DNA from: Dyella terrae
GTDB lineage: Bacteria; Pseudomonadota; Gammaproteobacteria; Xanthomonadales; Rhodanobacteraceae
Direction: 5' to 3'
Assembly: GCF_004322705.1 (NCBI RefSeq)
Contig: NZ_SIZZ01000002.1
Coordinates: 124,001 to 188,000, forward strand
DNA: 64,000 bases
Positions within the stretch are counted from its first letter, which is position 1; each line of letters starts with the position of its first letter. Shown piece after piece: positions 18,420-27,365 of the stretch. The translations under genes and the position numbers were made by a program. The notes beneath the pieces are model-generated. The model saw nothing but the letters and a program-made list of their open reading frames with translations. It was not told the origin of the DNA and ran no database searches.

Positions 18420-19916
18420 ATGAGCCTCGCGGTAACGTTGAGCCGCGCGCAGGAAGGTGTGAGCGCGCCGCAGGTCATGGTCGAAGTCCATCTATCCGGT
18501 GGACTGCCCGGCACCAACATCGTCGGCCTGCCTGAAGCCGCCGTGCGCGAAGCGCGCGACCGCGTGCGCGTGGCTATCCAGAACACTGCTTTCGAATACC
18601 CCAACCGCCGCGTCACCGTGAACCTGGCGCCCGCCGAGCTGCCCAAGGATGGCGGCCGTTTTGACCTGGCCATCGCCCTGGGCATCCTCGCGGCCGGGAA
18701 CCAGGTTCCGCGCGAGAAGCTCGACGACTGCGAATTTCTCGGTGAGCTCGCCTTGTCAGGCGCGTTGCGTGGCGTCTCCGGCGTGCTGCCTGCGCTGCTG
18801 CGAGCCCGTGCGCGCGGGCGCAAGGTGGTGGTGCCTCGCGCCAATGCCGCCGAAGCTGCCCTGATCCCGGACGCCGACGTTCGCGTCGCCGACACCCTGA
18901 GCGATGTCTGTGGGTGGCTGTGCGGCGCCCGGGATCTGGCCGTCCCGCTCGGTGTCGAAGCGATCGAAGAGCGCTCCGGCCCGGACCTGATCGATGTCCG
19001 CGGCCAGCGCCAGGCGCGCCGCGCACTGGAGATCGCCGCGGCGGGTGGACATCACCTGCTGCTGATGGGGCCGCCGGGCACGGGCAAGACCATGCTGGCC
19101 GAGCGCTTGCCCGGCATCCTGCCACCCATGTCGGAATCGGAGGCGCTGGAAACCTGCGCCATCCTCTCGGTGGCCGGACAGGAAGTGGATCCGGCGCAAT
19201 GGCGTCGGCGGCCGTTCCGGTCGCCGCATCACACAGCATCGGCTGCAGCGCTCGTCGGCGGCGGTTCGCAGCCCCGTCCGGGCGAAATCTCGCTTGCGCA
19301 CAACGGCGTGCTGTTCCTTGATGAACTCCCCGAATTCACGCGACACGTACTCGACGTGCTGCGCGAGCCACTCGAATCCGGTTGCATCGTCATTTCACGC
19401 GCGGCGCGCCAGTCGACGTTTCCTGCGCAATTCCAGCTCGTAGCCGCGATGAATCCGTGTCCCTGCGGATATGCGGGTGATCCGCGCCAGCGTTGCCGCT
19501 GCACGCCCGACCAGGTGCAACGCTATCGTTCGCGGATCTCCGGACCGCTGCTCGACCGCATCGACATGTGCGTCGATGTCCCGCGTCAGCCGCTATCCGA
19601 TCTGAGTGCGCGACGAAGCGCGCACGATGAAGATTCCGCCACCGTGCGGGCGCGCGTGATCAGGGCGCGCCACCAGGCACTCATGCGTGCCGGTCGTTCC
19701 AACGCTGAAATCAGTACGCGCGAACTGGAACGCGATTGCGCCCTGGGGCCCACCGAACGCACATGGTTCGACGGCGCGCTCGAACGACTCGGCCTGTCGG
19801 CGCGTGCCTATCACCGTACCTTGCGCGTGGCACGCACCATCGCCGACCTCGATGGCGGCGCCGGTACGCTGGATCGCGCGCATCTGGCCGAGGCGCTGCA
19901 ATACCGCCGCCTGTGA
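18420..19916 (+). CDS. comM: ComM/YifB AAA+ Mg-chelatase-like protein
   Basis: The 498-residue protein has the N-terminal YifB domain (VEVHLSGGLPGTNIVGLPE), a Walker A motif GPPGTGKTM, the Walker B segment GVLFLDELPEF and a cysteine-rich insert (NPCPCGYAGDPRQRCRC) characteristic of ComM. ComM is a hexameric helicase that promotes branch migration during natural transformation in related bacteria. Length matches the family (about 500). No other competence gene is in the window. Confidence 0.95.
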   Translation: MSLAVTLSRAQEGVSAPQVMVEVHLSGGLPGTNIVGLPEAAVREARDRVRVAIQNTAFEYPNRRVTVNLAPAELPKDGGRFDLAIALGILAAGNQVPREKLDDCEFLGELALSGALRGVSGVLPALLRARARGRKVVVPRANAAEAALIPDADVRVADTLSDVCGWLCGARDLAVPLGVEAIEERSGPDLIDVRGQRQARRALEIAAAGGHHLLLMGPPGTGKTMLAERLPGILPPMSESEALETCAILSVAGQEVDPAQWRRRPFRSPHHTASAAALVGGGSQPRPGEISLAHNGVLFLDELPEFTRHVLDVLREPLESGCIVISRAARQSTFPAQFQLVAAMNPCPCGYAGDPRQRCRCTPDQVQRYRSRISGPLLDRIDMCVDVPRQPLSDLSARRSAHDEDSATVRARVIRARHQALMRAGRSNAEISTRELERDCALGPTERTWFDGALERLGLSARAYHRTLRVARTIADLDGGAGTLDRAHLAEALQYRRL

Positions 19917-19929
19917 GGCCGTCGTTCCG

Positions 19930-20952
19930 TCAGTACCCGAGCACCAGCACCTGGAACGTGCCGGCCTCGGTCGTGGCAGGCTTGCCGGCCGCCGCCACGC
20001 TTCGCTCACCCACCGACAGATAGAGCCGGTGCGCTGATGCATCGAGCGCTTGCGTTCGTGCACCGACCTGCGTCGGCACCGTCGCCACGACGTGATACCG
20101 GTTGACGCCGTCCTGATGGATCACGGTGAGATTGCCGCTGTGTCCATTGGAGGTGTAGATGGTTCCCGTGTCATCGTCGAACGACACGGCATCCGGGCCT
20201 TGTCCGATCGGCAGCTTCGCTACGACGCGACCTTTCGTGGCGTCGCTGACCACCATCGTCTCGTTGTCGCAAACCGAGAACAGCCGGTGATGTGCCTTGT
20301 CCATCGCCAGGCCGCTGGGTGACTCGCAAGGCTTGAGTGACCAGGTGCGCGTGACTTTGCGTTGCAAGGCGTCGATCTGCACCATCTCGGCGCGGTCTTC
20401 GATGTTGACGAAGATATGCCCCGCGCCGTCCGCCTGGGCAAATTCCGGCTTGCCCGGTAGATCGATCGTGGCCACCACGCTGCGCTTTTCGGGATCGATG
20501 ACGCTGGCGCTGTGCGCCTTGCCGTTGAAGGTGAAGACATCGTGTGACATGGGGTCGAAAAGGATCGCATCGGGATTGGCACCCGTGCCCGGGATCGTGG
20601 CGAGCGTCTTCAGGCTGGCCAGGTCGAAGACGGTGACGGCGTTGGCGGCACCGTTGCTGGTGAACCCCTGGCCCAGCTCTGGCGCGACGGCGATGCCATG
20701 CACGCCCTGGGTGTCCGGGATGTCGGCCACGACGTGGTCGTCGGAGGTATCGACCACGATCACCCTGTCGCCATGGCTGACAAAAAGGTGGTGGTGCGCC
20801 GGATCGACAGCCAGGTAATCCCATCCACCCGTGCCTCCCAGGGGAATCCGCTTGATGACCTGGACGGGCGGGGCGTCGGCCGCCAGCAAGCCTGCGGGGC
20901 AGGGCAGCAGGGCCAGGGCGACGGCAAGTGCTCGCAGCGGGATGACGTACAT
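19930..20952 (-). CDS. Exported YVTN-type beta-propeller protein
   Basis: The ATG at 20952, with GAGGAC upstream, gives 340 residues beginning with a signal peptide (VALALLPCPAGLLAA). The mature protein contains repeated blades resembling the YncE/YVTN family: WDYLAVDPAHHHLFVSHGD, DTQGVHGIAVAPEL, GANPDAILFDP and GPDAVSFDDDTGTIYTSNG. Such proteins form seven-bladed propellers in the periplasm and often bind ligands or DNA; no enzymatic motif is visible. The gene converges on comM and its start faces a putative small RNA. Confidence 0.8.
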   Translation of the reverse strand: MYVIPLRALAVALALLPCPAGLLAADAPPVQVIKRIPLGGTGGWDYLAVDPAHHHLFVSHGDRVIVVDTSDDHVVADIPDTQGVHGIAVAPELGQGFTSNGAANAVTVFDLASLKTLATIPGTGANPDAILFDPMSHDVFTFNGKAHSASVIDPEKRSVVATIDLPGKPEFAQADGAGHIFVNIEDRAEMVQIDALQRKVTRTWSLKPCESPSGLAMDKAHHRLFSVCDNETMVVSDATKGRVVAKLPIGQGPDAVSFDDDTGTIYTSNGHSGNLTVIHQDGVNRYHVVATVPTQVGARTQALDASAHRLYLSVGERSVAAAGKPATTEAGTFQVLVLGY

Positions 20953-21110
20953 GGCGGAGTCCTCAGGGTGATCATGCAGGAGTAGCCGAGGCGCGCTTAT
21001 AAAGAGCTTAGAGGACGTTGTCCGAACCGGAGGCAACAACAAACGTGGGTCCTAAAGGCATGATTGTGTGGAATAAATAAGTCAAATCCGAATTTATGTA
21101 CTGACGGGTA

Positions 21111-21138
21111 TTGACTTGTCTCCCGAACAATCTAATAT
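21111..21138 (+). promoter_or_regulatory. Strong sigma-70 promoter of the candidate small RNA
   Basis: TTGACT (21111-21116) and TAATAT (21133-21138) are 16 bases apart; each matches the consensus at five or four positions. This is one of the best promoter matches in the window, in a locally AT-rich stretch. Transcription should begin at about 21145. Confidence 0.65.
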
Positions 21139-21144
21139 CTGCAC

Positions 21145-21302
21145 CGACGAGTTCTCTTATGGACTACGTCCCCCCGCCGCCCCGGTATCGGCCCCTCCTC
21201 CCTCCCCCCGTCCGATACCGGGGTTCGGCATCTCAAAAAGCTCCTGCCGTTTGCCGTTTGATTCGCTCTCTCCGGGTCCCCCGAGAGGGCGTTTTTGTTT
21301 TG
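21145..21302 (+). ncRNA. Candidate small regulatory RNA with a C-rich anti-Shine-Dalgarno loop
   Basis: A transcript of about 155 bases is bounded by a good promoter and a strong terminator with no credible coding sequence between. A perfect 12-bp stem, CCCCGGTATCGG (21180-21191) with CCGATACCGGGG (21212-21223), presents a 20-base loop made almost only of C and U, with CCUCC three times. That loop is complementary to Shine-Dalgarno sequences. C-rich-loop RNAs such as sX13 of Xanthomonas act in trans this way (established for sX13); homology here is not tested. Very short reading frames over this region lack good codon use and were rejected. Confidence 0.65.
21264..21302 (+). terminator. Rho-independent terminator of the candidate small RNA
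   Basis: CGCTCTCTC (21264-21272) pairs with GAGAGGGCG (21283-21291), one G-U pair included, followed by TTTTTGTTTT. It is a textbook intrinsic terminator, 118 bases before the antiporter start. Confidence 0.85.
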
Positions 21303-21420
21303 GCGCAGGCCATCGGCGGATGATCCGGTTGGCTATACGAATCCTGCGCGTTCCTTAAGGGATGCTCTGGCGGCGCGCCGTTCGAAGCGCGCCATCGCCA
21401 GCCTGGGGGAGTGTGAGCGC

Positions 21421-23211
21421 ATGATGGAACTGAGCCTGGTTCTCGCCGGCATCCTGGCGATCGGCTTCTTCTCGCAGTGGCTCGCGTGGCGCGTGCGGCT
21501 TCCGGCCATTCTCTTCCTGTTGCTCGCGGGCATCCTGCTCGGGCCAGTCGCGGGATGGCTGCATCCCGAGCATCTTCTGGGCGACATGCTGTTTCCCGTC
21601 GCGTCACTCTCCGTTGCGATCATCCTGTTTGAAGGCAGCCTCACCCTGAAATTCCAGGAGCTGCCCGGCATCGGACCGGCGGTGCGCGGCCTGGTGACTT
21701 ACGGCGCCGTGCTCTCGGTGATCCTGCTCGCGGGCGCCGCGCATCTGCTGGCCGGCCTGCGCTGGGAAATCGCCTGGTTGTTTGGCGCGCTGACCTGCGT
21801 CACCGGGCCTACCGTGATTGCTCCCATGCTGCGCACCGTGCGTCCCAACGCACGCATCGCCAATACGCTGCGCTGGGAAGGCATCGTCATCGATCCGCTG
21901 GGCGCGCTGTTCGGCGTGCTGATCTTCGAGGCCATCGTGTCGCGTCGCGAAGGGCACAGCCTCTGGATCTTCCTGACCACCATCGGCGCAGGGGCGCTGA
22001 TGGGCTATGTCGCGGCGCTCATACTTGGCGCACTTCTGCGCCGCCACCTGATTCCCGATTACCTGCAGAATTTCGGCACGCTTGTCGCCGTGTTACTGGC
22101 CTTTACCTTGTCGAATGAACTGGCCCACGAGTCCGGCCTGCTCGCCGTCACGGTGATGGGCATCGCGCTGGGGAACATGCGCGGCGTGCATATCGAGGAC
22201 ATCCTGGACTTCAAGGAGAGCCTCACCACCTTGCTGGTGTCGATTCTCTTCATTCTCTTCGCCGCGCGACTCACCTTGCCCTTGCCCGATGGCATGGGCT
22301 GGGCGGGTGTCGCCATCTTCCTGGTGGCTCAGTTCATCGTTCGTCCCGTCACGGTGCTTCTGTCGACGATCGGCAGCGTCCTGACATGGCGCGAGCGCGC
22401 ACTCATCGCGTGGGTGGCGCCGCGCGGCATCGTGGCCGCCGCCGTGTCCGCCTTGTTTGCCCTGAAGCTCGATGCCCTGGGCATGAACGATGCTGGGGCG
22501 CTCGTGCCCCTGGTCTTCATCCTGATCATCGGCACGGTGGTGCTGCAAAGCGCCACCGCGAGGCCCCTGGCGCGTTGGCTCAAGGTGGCCGAGCCCGATC
22601 CCACGGGCGTGCTCATCTTCGGTGCGGACCGCGTGTCGCGCGCCGTCGCGCAATCACTGGTCGACGCCGGATTTCGCGTGGTGATCGCCGATGACGACTG
22701 GGATGGCATCAGCGCAGCACGCATGGAAGGTTTCTCGACCTTCTACGGCTATCCCGCCTCGAATTACGCGGAGCGGCACCTGGACCTCACGGGCGTCGGT
22801 CGCCTGCTGGCCATGTCGACCAATCGCGAGCGCAATTCACTGGTGTCCGTGCACTATCGCCAGGAGTTTGGCCGCGAGCGCGTTTACCGGCTGCGCATCC
22901 GGCCGCCAACCGCTGACAAGGACCGCGACGCGTTTGCCACCAACTTGCTGGCACCGCCGCTGTTCGCCGAGGACATGACCCATGCGCGCTTCGGCGCGCT
23001 GCTCGATCGCGGCTGGCGCATCAAGTCGACCAAACTCACGGCGACGTTCGACTGGCCGAACTTCATCGAGCAGTACGGCTCGAATACGGTGTTGATGTTC
23101 GGCGTGGAGGAACGCGGTGCGCTGCGCGTCGCGTCGGCCAAGCGAGAGCTTGAGCCGCGACCGGGGTGGCACATCATCGCACTGGTGCCACCGGGCATCG
23201 GGGTGACCTAG
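21421..23211 (+). CDS. CPA1-family cation:proton antiporter with a C-terminal Rossmann domain
   Basis: The start at 21421 (ATGATG) has GGGGGAG nine bases upstream and yields 596 residues. Residues 1 to about 400 contain 11-12 transmembrane segments of a sodium/proton exchanger, including the unwound-helix region TCVTGPTVIAPML. Residues from about 405 resemble TrkA-N: GVLIFGADRVSRAVAQSLVDAGFRVVIADDD. Coupling of a CPA1 exchanger to a nucleotide-binding domain suggests regulation by NAD(H) or another nucleotide. The gene follows the small-RNA terminator, so it needs its own promoter. Confidence 0.88.
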   Translation: MMELSLVLAGILAIGFFSQWLAWRVRLPAILFLLLAGILLGPVAGWLHPEHLLGDMLFPVASLSVAIILFEGSLTLKFQELPGIGPAVRGLVTYGAVLSVILLAGAAHLLAGLRWEIAWLFGALTCVTGPTVIAPMLRTVRPNARIANTLRWEGIVIDPLGALFGVLIFEAIVSRREGHSLWIFLTTIGAGALMGYVAALILGALLRRHLIPDYLQNFGTLVAVLLAFTLSNELAHESGLLAVTVMGIALGNMRGVHIEDILDFKESLTTLLVSILFILFAARLTLPLPDGMGWAGVAIFLVAQFIVRPVTVLLSTIGSVLTWRERALIAWVAPRGIVAAAVSALFALKLDALGMNDAGALVPLVFILIIGTVVLQSATARPLARWLKVAEPDPTGVLIFGADRVSRAVAQSLVDAGFRVVIADDDWDGISAARMEGFSTFYGYPASNYAERHLDLTGVGRLLAMSTNRERNSLVSVHYRQEFGRERVYRLRIRPPTADKDRDAFATNLLAPPLFAEDMTHARFGALLDRGWRIKSTKLTATFDWPNFIEQYGSNTVLMFGVEERGALRVASAKRELEPRPGWHIIALVPPGIGVT

Positions 23212-23217
23212 CCTTAT

Positions 23218-23251
23218 GTCCACTCCCTTTCGCATGCGAAGGGGAGTGGAC
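23218..23251. terminator. Bidirectional hairpin between the antiporter gene and aceA
   Basis: GTCCACTCCC (23218-23227) pairs with GGGAGTGGAC (23242-23251), and the loop contains the self-complementary TTCGCATGCGAA. The structure lies between two convergent stops. There is no long T-run on either side. Confidence 0.6.
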
Positions 23252-23258
23252 GCACATC

Positions 23259-24557
23259 TCAGGCCGCCGAAGCCCGCGCATGGAACTGCGCTTCTTCCGT
23301 CGAGCCCTTCAGCGCCGTCGTCGACGACTTGCCTTGCTGGATCGCCTGCGTCACCTGATCGAAGTAGCCCGTACCCACTTCACGCTGGTGCTTCACGGCG
23401 GTGAAACCGCGATCGGCCGCGGCGAACTCACGCTCCTGCAATTCGACAAACGCACTCATCTGGCGGCGCGCATAACCATGCGCCAGATCGAACATGCCGT
23501 AGTTGAGGCTGTGGAAGCCGGCCAGGGTGATGAACTGGAACTTGTAGCCCATGGCGCCAAGTTCCTTCTGGAACTTCGCGATGGTCGCGTCGTCGAGGTT
23601 CTTCTTCCAGTTGAAGCTCGGCGAGCAGTTGTAGGCGAGCAGCTTGCCGGGGAACTTCGCGTGAATCGCTTCAGCGAACTTGCGTGCTTCTTCCAGATTC
23701 GGCTTGCTGGTTTCGCACCAGATCAGATCGGCATACGGCGCGTAGGCGAGGCCACGGCTGATCGCCTGGTCCAGGCCCGGGCGTACGCGGAAGAAGCCTT
23801 CGACGGTGCGTTCGCCGGTGATGAACGGCTTGTCGTTGTCGTCGATGTCCGAGGTGAGCAGGTCGGCCGCATCGGCATCGGTGCGTGCGACCAGCAGGGT
23901 CGGCACGCCGAGCACGTCGGCGGCCAGGCGCGCCGCATTGAGCTTGTCGACAGCTTCACGCGTCGGAACCAGCACCTTGCCGCCCATGTGGCCGCACTTC
24001 TTCACGGATGCGAGCTGGTCTTCGAAATGCACGCCCGCAGCCCCGGCTTCGATCATCGCTTTCATCAGTTCGAAGGCATTGAGCACGCCGCCGAAACCCG
24101 CTTCGGCATCGGCGACGATCGGCACCATCCAGTCGGTGTCGTCGTTACCTTCGGCGTGATGCAGCTGGTCCGCGCGCATCAGTGTGTTGTTGATACGCTT
24201 GACCACCTGCGGCACCGAGTTGGCCGGATACAGCGACTGATCGGGATACATTTCGCCGGCGAGATTGGCGTCCGCTGCCACCTGCCAGCCGCTGAGATAG
24301 ATCGCCTGCAAGCCGGCCTTCACCTGCTGCATGGCCTGGTTGCCGGTCAATGCACCCAGCGCATTGACGAAGTCTTCCTTGTGCAGCGACTTCCACAGGC
24401 GCTCGGCGCCGCGACGGGCCAGCGTGTGTTCCACCGCGACCGTGCCACGCAGGCGGGTCACGTCGTCGGCGCCGTAATTGCGCTCGATGCCCTTCCAGCG
24501 GGGATTGTTCTTCCAGTCCAGCGCGATCTGTTCGGCGGTCGGCAGTTGGCTCTTCAT
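23259..24557 (-). CDS. aceA: Isocitrate lyase
   Basis: AceA cleaves isocitrate to glyoxylate and succinate in the glyoxylate shunt. The 432-residue protein has the catalytic KKCGH motif (Cys188), metal and substrate elements such as [11 protein letters not shown] and VHFEDQ, and [11 protein letters not shown]. The start ATG at 24557 is clear. aceA follows aceB by 45 bases on the same strand, so the two form an operon. Confidence 0.97.
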   Translation of the reverse strand: MKSQLPTAEQIALDWKNNPRWKGIERNYGADDVTRLRGTVAVEHTLARRGAERLWKSLHKEDFVNALGALTGNQAMQQVKAGLQAIYLSGWQVAADANLAGEMYPDQSLYPANSVPQVVKRINNTLMRADQLHHAEGNDDTDWMVPIVADAEAGFGGVLNAFELMKAMIEAGAAGVHFEDQLASVKKCGHMGGKVLVPTREAVDKLNAARLAADVLGVPTLLVARTDADAADLLTSDIDDNDKPFITGERTVEGFFRVRPGLDQAISRGLAYAPYADLIWCETSKPNLEEARKFAEAIHAKFPGKLLAYNCSPSFNWKKNLDDATIAKFQKELGAMGYKFQFITLAGFHSLNYGMFDLAHGYARRQMSAFVELQEREFAAADRGFTAVKHQREVGTGYFDQVTQAIQQGKSSTTALKGSTEEAQFHARASAA

Positions 24558-24602
24558 GGCAAAACTCCTTCGATTCGCGAGATACGTTTGAGGCTTGGTC
24601 GC

Positions 24603-26201
24603 TCAGTGCAGCTGGGCGTAAGCGGGCAGGGTGAGGAAGTCGCCGAGCTGTTCGGCATGCGTGAGTTGGGCAAGCAGCGTGGCCGCTTCGTCGGCGCGCG
24701 CGGCGCCCGGGTGCTGGCTGGCGCGCAGGCGATGTGTGTGCGCGGCGAGCACCTGATCGAACAGCACGACGTTGATCGGCGCGTGGTCGGTGAATTCGAC
24801 GTTGCCGTGATGCAGCCATTGCCACAGCTGCGAGCGGGCGATTTCGGCCGTGGCCGCGTCTTCCATCAGGTGATGGATCGGCACGCAACCGAGGCCGTCG
24901 AGCCAGGCAGCGGTGTAGCGCAGGGCGACGTCGACGTTGTTGTCGAAGCCCGCGCGGCTGATCGAGCCGGCGCAGGGTGCGATCAGCTGGTCGCGCGTCA
25001 CGCTGACATCGGCGCGCACCACATTGAGCTGGTTCGGCGAGGGCATGTACTTGTCGAAGATCTCCTGCGCCACCGGCACCAGCGCCGGATGCGCGACCCA
25101 GGTGCCGTCATGTCCGGCCTGCACTTCGCGCAACTTGTCGGCGCGCACCTTGGCCAGCGCGGCATCGTTCGCCGCTTCGTCGCCCTTGATCGGGATCTGC
25201 GCCGCCATGCCGCCCATGGCGAAGGCGCCGCGACGGTGGCAAGTCTGGATCAGCAGTTCCGAATAGGCCTTAAGGAACGGCACCGTCATCTGCACCTGGC
25301 TGCGTTCCGGCAGCAGGCGATTGCGATGGCCGCGGAAGGTCTTCAGGTAGGAAAAGATGTAGTCCCAGCGGCCGCAGTTGAGGCCGACGACGCGATCCTT
25401 CAGGGCGTGCAGGATCTCGTGCATCTGGAACACCGCCGGCAGCGTCTCGATGAGCACCGTGGCCTTCATGCAGCCGTGCGGCAGGTCGAGCGCTTCTTCC
25501 GTGGCGGACATCACCTCGTCCCACAGCGCGGCCTCTTCCATGGCTTCGAGCTTGGGCAGGTAGAAGTACGGGCCGCGATCGCGTGCCTGCAGCGTGCGGG
25601 CGTTGTGGAAAGCAAACAGGCCAAAGTCGACCAGCGCGCCGGCCATCGTTTCGCCGTCGACGGTGACGTGACGTTCGGGCAGATGCCAGCCGCGCGGACG
25701 CACGATCAGCACGGCAGGGTTGTCGTTGACGCGATAGAAACGGCCTTCCGGCGAGGTGTGGCAAATGTCGCCGTTGACCGCGTCGCGCAGGTTGATCTGG
25801 CCGTCGATCTGATTGGCGAAGGTCGGCGCGCTCGAATCCTCGAAGTCGGCCATGAACACCTTCGCGCCGGAGTTGAGCGCGTTGATGATCATCTTGCGCT
25901 CAACCGGGCCGGTGATTTCGACGCGGCGGTCGAGCAGGGCGGTCGGGATGCGGGCGACGGTCCACTGGCCCTCGCGAATGGCGGCCGTGTCGGCGCGGAA
26001 ATCCGGTAGCTGGCCAGCGTCGTAGCGGGCCTGGCGCTCGCGGCGGGCGGCCAGCAACTCCCTGCGGCGGCCGTCGAAGCGGCGGTGCAGTCCGGCCAGG
26101 AAGGCGAGCGCCTCCGGGGTCAGGATCTGGGCGTGGCTCGGGCCGGTTGCCGCATGGATCTGGGCCGGCTGAAGAAGGATGCGTTCCTTGGGGACAGCCA
26201 T
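24603..26201 (-). CDS. aceB: Malate synthase A
   Basis: AceB condenses glyoxylate with acetyl-CoA to malate. From the ATG at 26201 the protein is 532 residues, the normal size for the A isoform. Signatures include MADFEDSSAPTF, RPRGWHLPE, KATVLIETLPAVFQMHE, LNCGRWDYIFS and TVPFLKAYSELLI. It is the first gene of the aceB-aceA operon and is divergent from a LysR-type regulator across an AT-rich spacer. Confidence 0.96.
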   Translation of the reverse strand: MAVPKERILLQPAQIHAATGPSHAQILTPEALAFLAGLHRRFDGRRRELLAARRERQARYDAGQLPDFRADTAAIREGQWTVARIPTALLDRRVEITGPVERKMIINALNSGAKVFMADFEDSSAPTFANQIDGQINLRDAVNGDICHTSPEGRFYRVNDNPAVLIVRPRGWHLPERHVTVDGETMAGALVDFGLFAFHNARTLQARDRGPYFYLPKLEAMEEAALWDEVMSATEEALDLPHGCMKATVLIETLPAVFQMHEILHALKDRVVGLNCGRWDYIFSYLKTFRGHRNRLLPERSQVQMTVPFLKAYSELLIQTCHRRGAFAMGGMAAQIPIKGDEAANDAALAKVRADKLREVQAGHDGTWVAHPALVPVAQEIFDKYMPSPNQLNVVRADVSVTRDQLIAPCAGSISRAGFDNNVDVALRYTAAWLDGLGCVPIHHLMEDAATAEIARSQLWQWLHHGNVEFTDHAPINVVLFDQVLAAHTHRLRASQHPGAARADEAATLLAQLTHAEQLGDFLTLPAYAQLH

Positions 26202-26324
26202 GAGCGTTCTCCGCGATGACGATGGGATGACACTAGGTCCCACGGATTGGCTTTGACAAAGCAAATGTTTCAATTATTGGTATTATCAAATTCAATGCAT
26301 GGTGTAAGCCATTGACGGTTCGCT
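26202..26324. promoter_or_regulatory. Divergent regulatory region between aceB and the LysR regulator
   Basis: The 123-base gap is much more AT-rich than its surroundings. It contains TTGACA (26253-26258) and a dyad TTGA-N13-TCAA (26253-26273), the type of symmetric T-rich/A-rich site bound by LysR-family proteins. No -10 at ideal spacing was found on either strand. Control of aceBA by the adjacent regulator is inference from this layout. Confidence 0.5.
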
Positions 26325-27365
26325 ATGAAAACGCCGCCCGAAAAGCTGAACAAGGCACGGAAAAGTCGTAAATCAACGACCAAACGAACCGTGCGTCCGC
26401 GTAGGGAGGCCGGTGAGAGCGGTCGGTTCTACTACAAGGGCAACCGGCAAAAGCAGCTGCGTGCCTTTGTGTACACGGTCAAGCTAGGCACCCTGACACG
26501 CGCCGCCGAGGCGCTCTTTCTGTCTCAGCCGAGTGTGAGTCTCCAGCTCCAGGCCCTGGAGCGCGAGCTGGGCGTTCAGCTGCTCGAACGCAGCCGGCGA
26601 CGCATCAACCTCACCGATGCGGGCGAGGCGCTCTACGAACTGGCGCGACCGCTAGTGGAAGGTTGGGAGAGCCTCGATCGCGAATTCCAGGCGAAGGTGA
26701 AAGGCCTGCAATCCGGGCGCCTGACCATTGCCGCCGGCACCTCGACCATCCAGTACCTGCTGCCGGATCTGGTTCGCCGCTATCGCGAGACGTTTCCTGC
26801 GGTGCAGTTGCAGCTGGCCAATGTCACCGGCAAGGACGGCATGGCGCTGCTACGCGCGGACGAGGCGGATTTCGCGGTCGGCTCGATGCTCGATGTTCCG
26901 CACGACATCGCCTGGGCACCGATCTACCACTACGACCCGATGCTGATCACGCCGCCGGACCACCCGCTGGCGCACAAGACCAGCATCACGCTGGAAGACC
27001 TGTCGCCCTATGGCTTGATCCTGCCGCCGCAACGCCTCTCCACGTATCGACTGGTCGATCTCGTTTTTCAGCAACGGCAGGTGCCGTACCACGTCGCCAT
27101 CGAAGTGGGTGGCTGGGACGTCATCAAGGAATACGTCGCGATGGGCCTGGGCATTTCCATCGTCACCGGCATCTGCATCACGGAAGCCGATCGCGGGCGA
27201 CTGGCCGTGCGCAACCTCAGGCAATACTTCCCCCAACGCAGCTACGGCGTGGTGATGCGCAAGGGTAAATTCCTCAGCGCCGAGGCGCGAGCGTTCATCG
27301 ATCTCATCAAGCCGGGCATGTTGACCCATCGCGACTACGACGAGTCAGGCCACTCCGAACGTTAG
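26325..27365 (+). CDS. LysR-type regulator with a basic N-terminal extension
   Basis: This 346-residue regulator has a winged helix-turn-helix (residues about 45-100; TLTRAAEALFLSQPSVSLQLQALE) and a LysR substrate-binding domain of the CysB/CbbR type. Unlike most LysR proteins, about 40 extra residues precede the helix-turn-helix, rich in Lys, Arg and Ser (KSRKSTTKRTVRPRRE). No later in-frame Met would give an intact DNA-binding domain, so the extension appears genuine. The divergent position next to aceBA suggests control of the glyoxylate shunt. Its stop overlaps the stop of the opposing LysE gene. Confidence 0.88.
   Translation: MKTPPEKLNKARKSRKSTTKRTVRPRREAGESGRFYYKGNRQKQLRAFVYTVKLGTLTRAAEALFLSQPSVSLQLQALERELGVQLLERSRRRINLTDAGEALYELARPLVEGWESLDREFQAKVKGLQSGRLTIAAGTSTIQYLLPDLVRRYRETFPAVQLQLANVTGKDGMALLRADEADFAVGSMLDVPHDIAWAPIYHYDPMLITPPDHPLAHKTSITLEDLSPYGLILPPQRLSTYRLVDLVFQQRQVPYHVAIEVGGWDVIKEYVAMGLGISIVTGICITEADRGRLAVRNLRQYFPQRSYGVVMRKGKFLSAEARAFIDLIKPGMLTHRDYDESGHSER

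Noticed and set aside
21111-21323. Two short overlapping frames (about 70-80 codons) over the first small-RNA locus
   Set aside because: They start inside the promoter, run through the hairpins and terminator, have no ribosome-binding site and have Pro/Ser-rich composition caused by the C-rich DNA.
23166-26009. A 947-codon plus-strand frame opposite aceA and aceB
   Set aside because: aceA and aceB are unmistakable on the minus strand with catalytic motifs; the plus frame has none.
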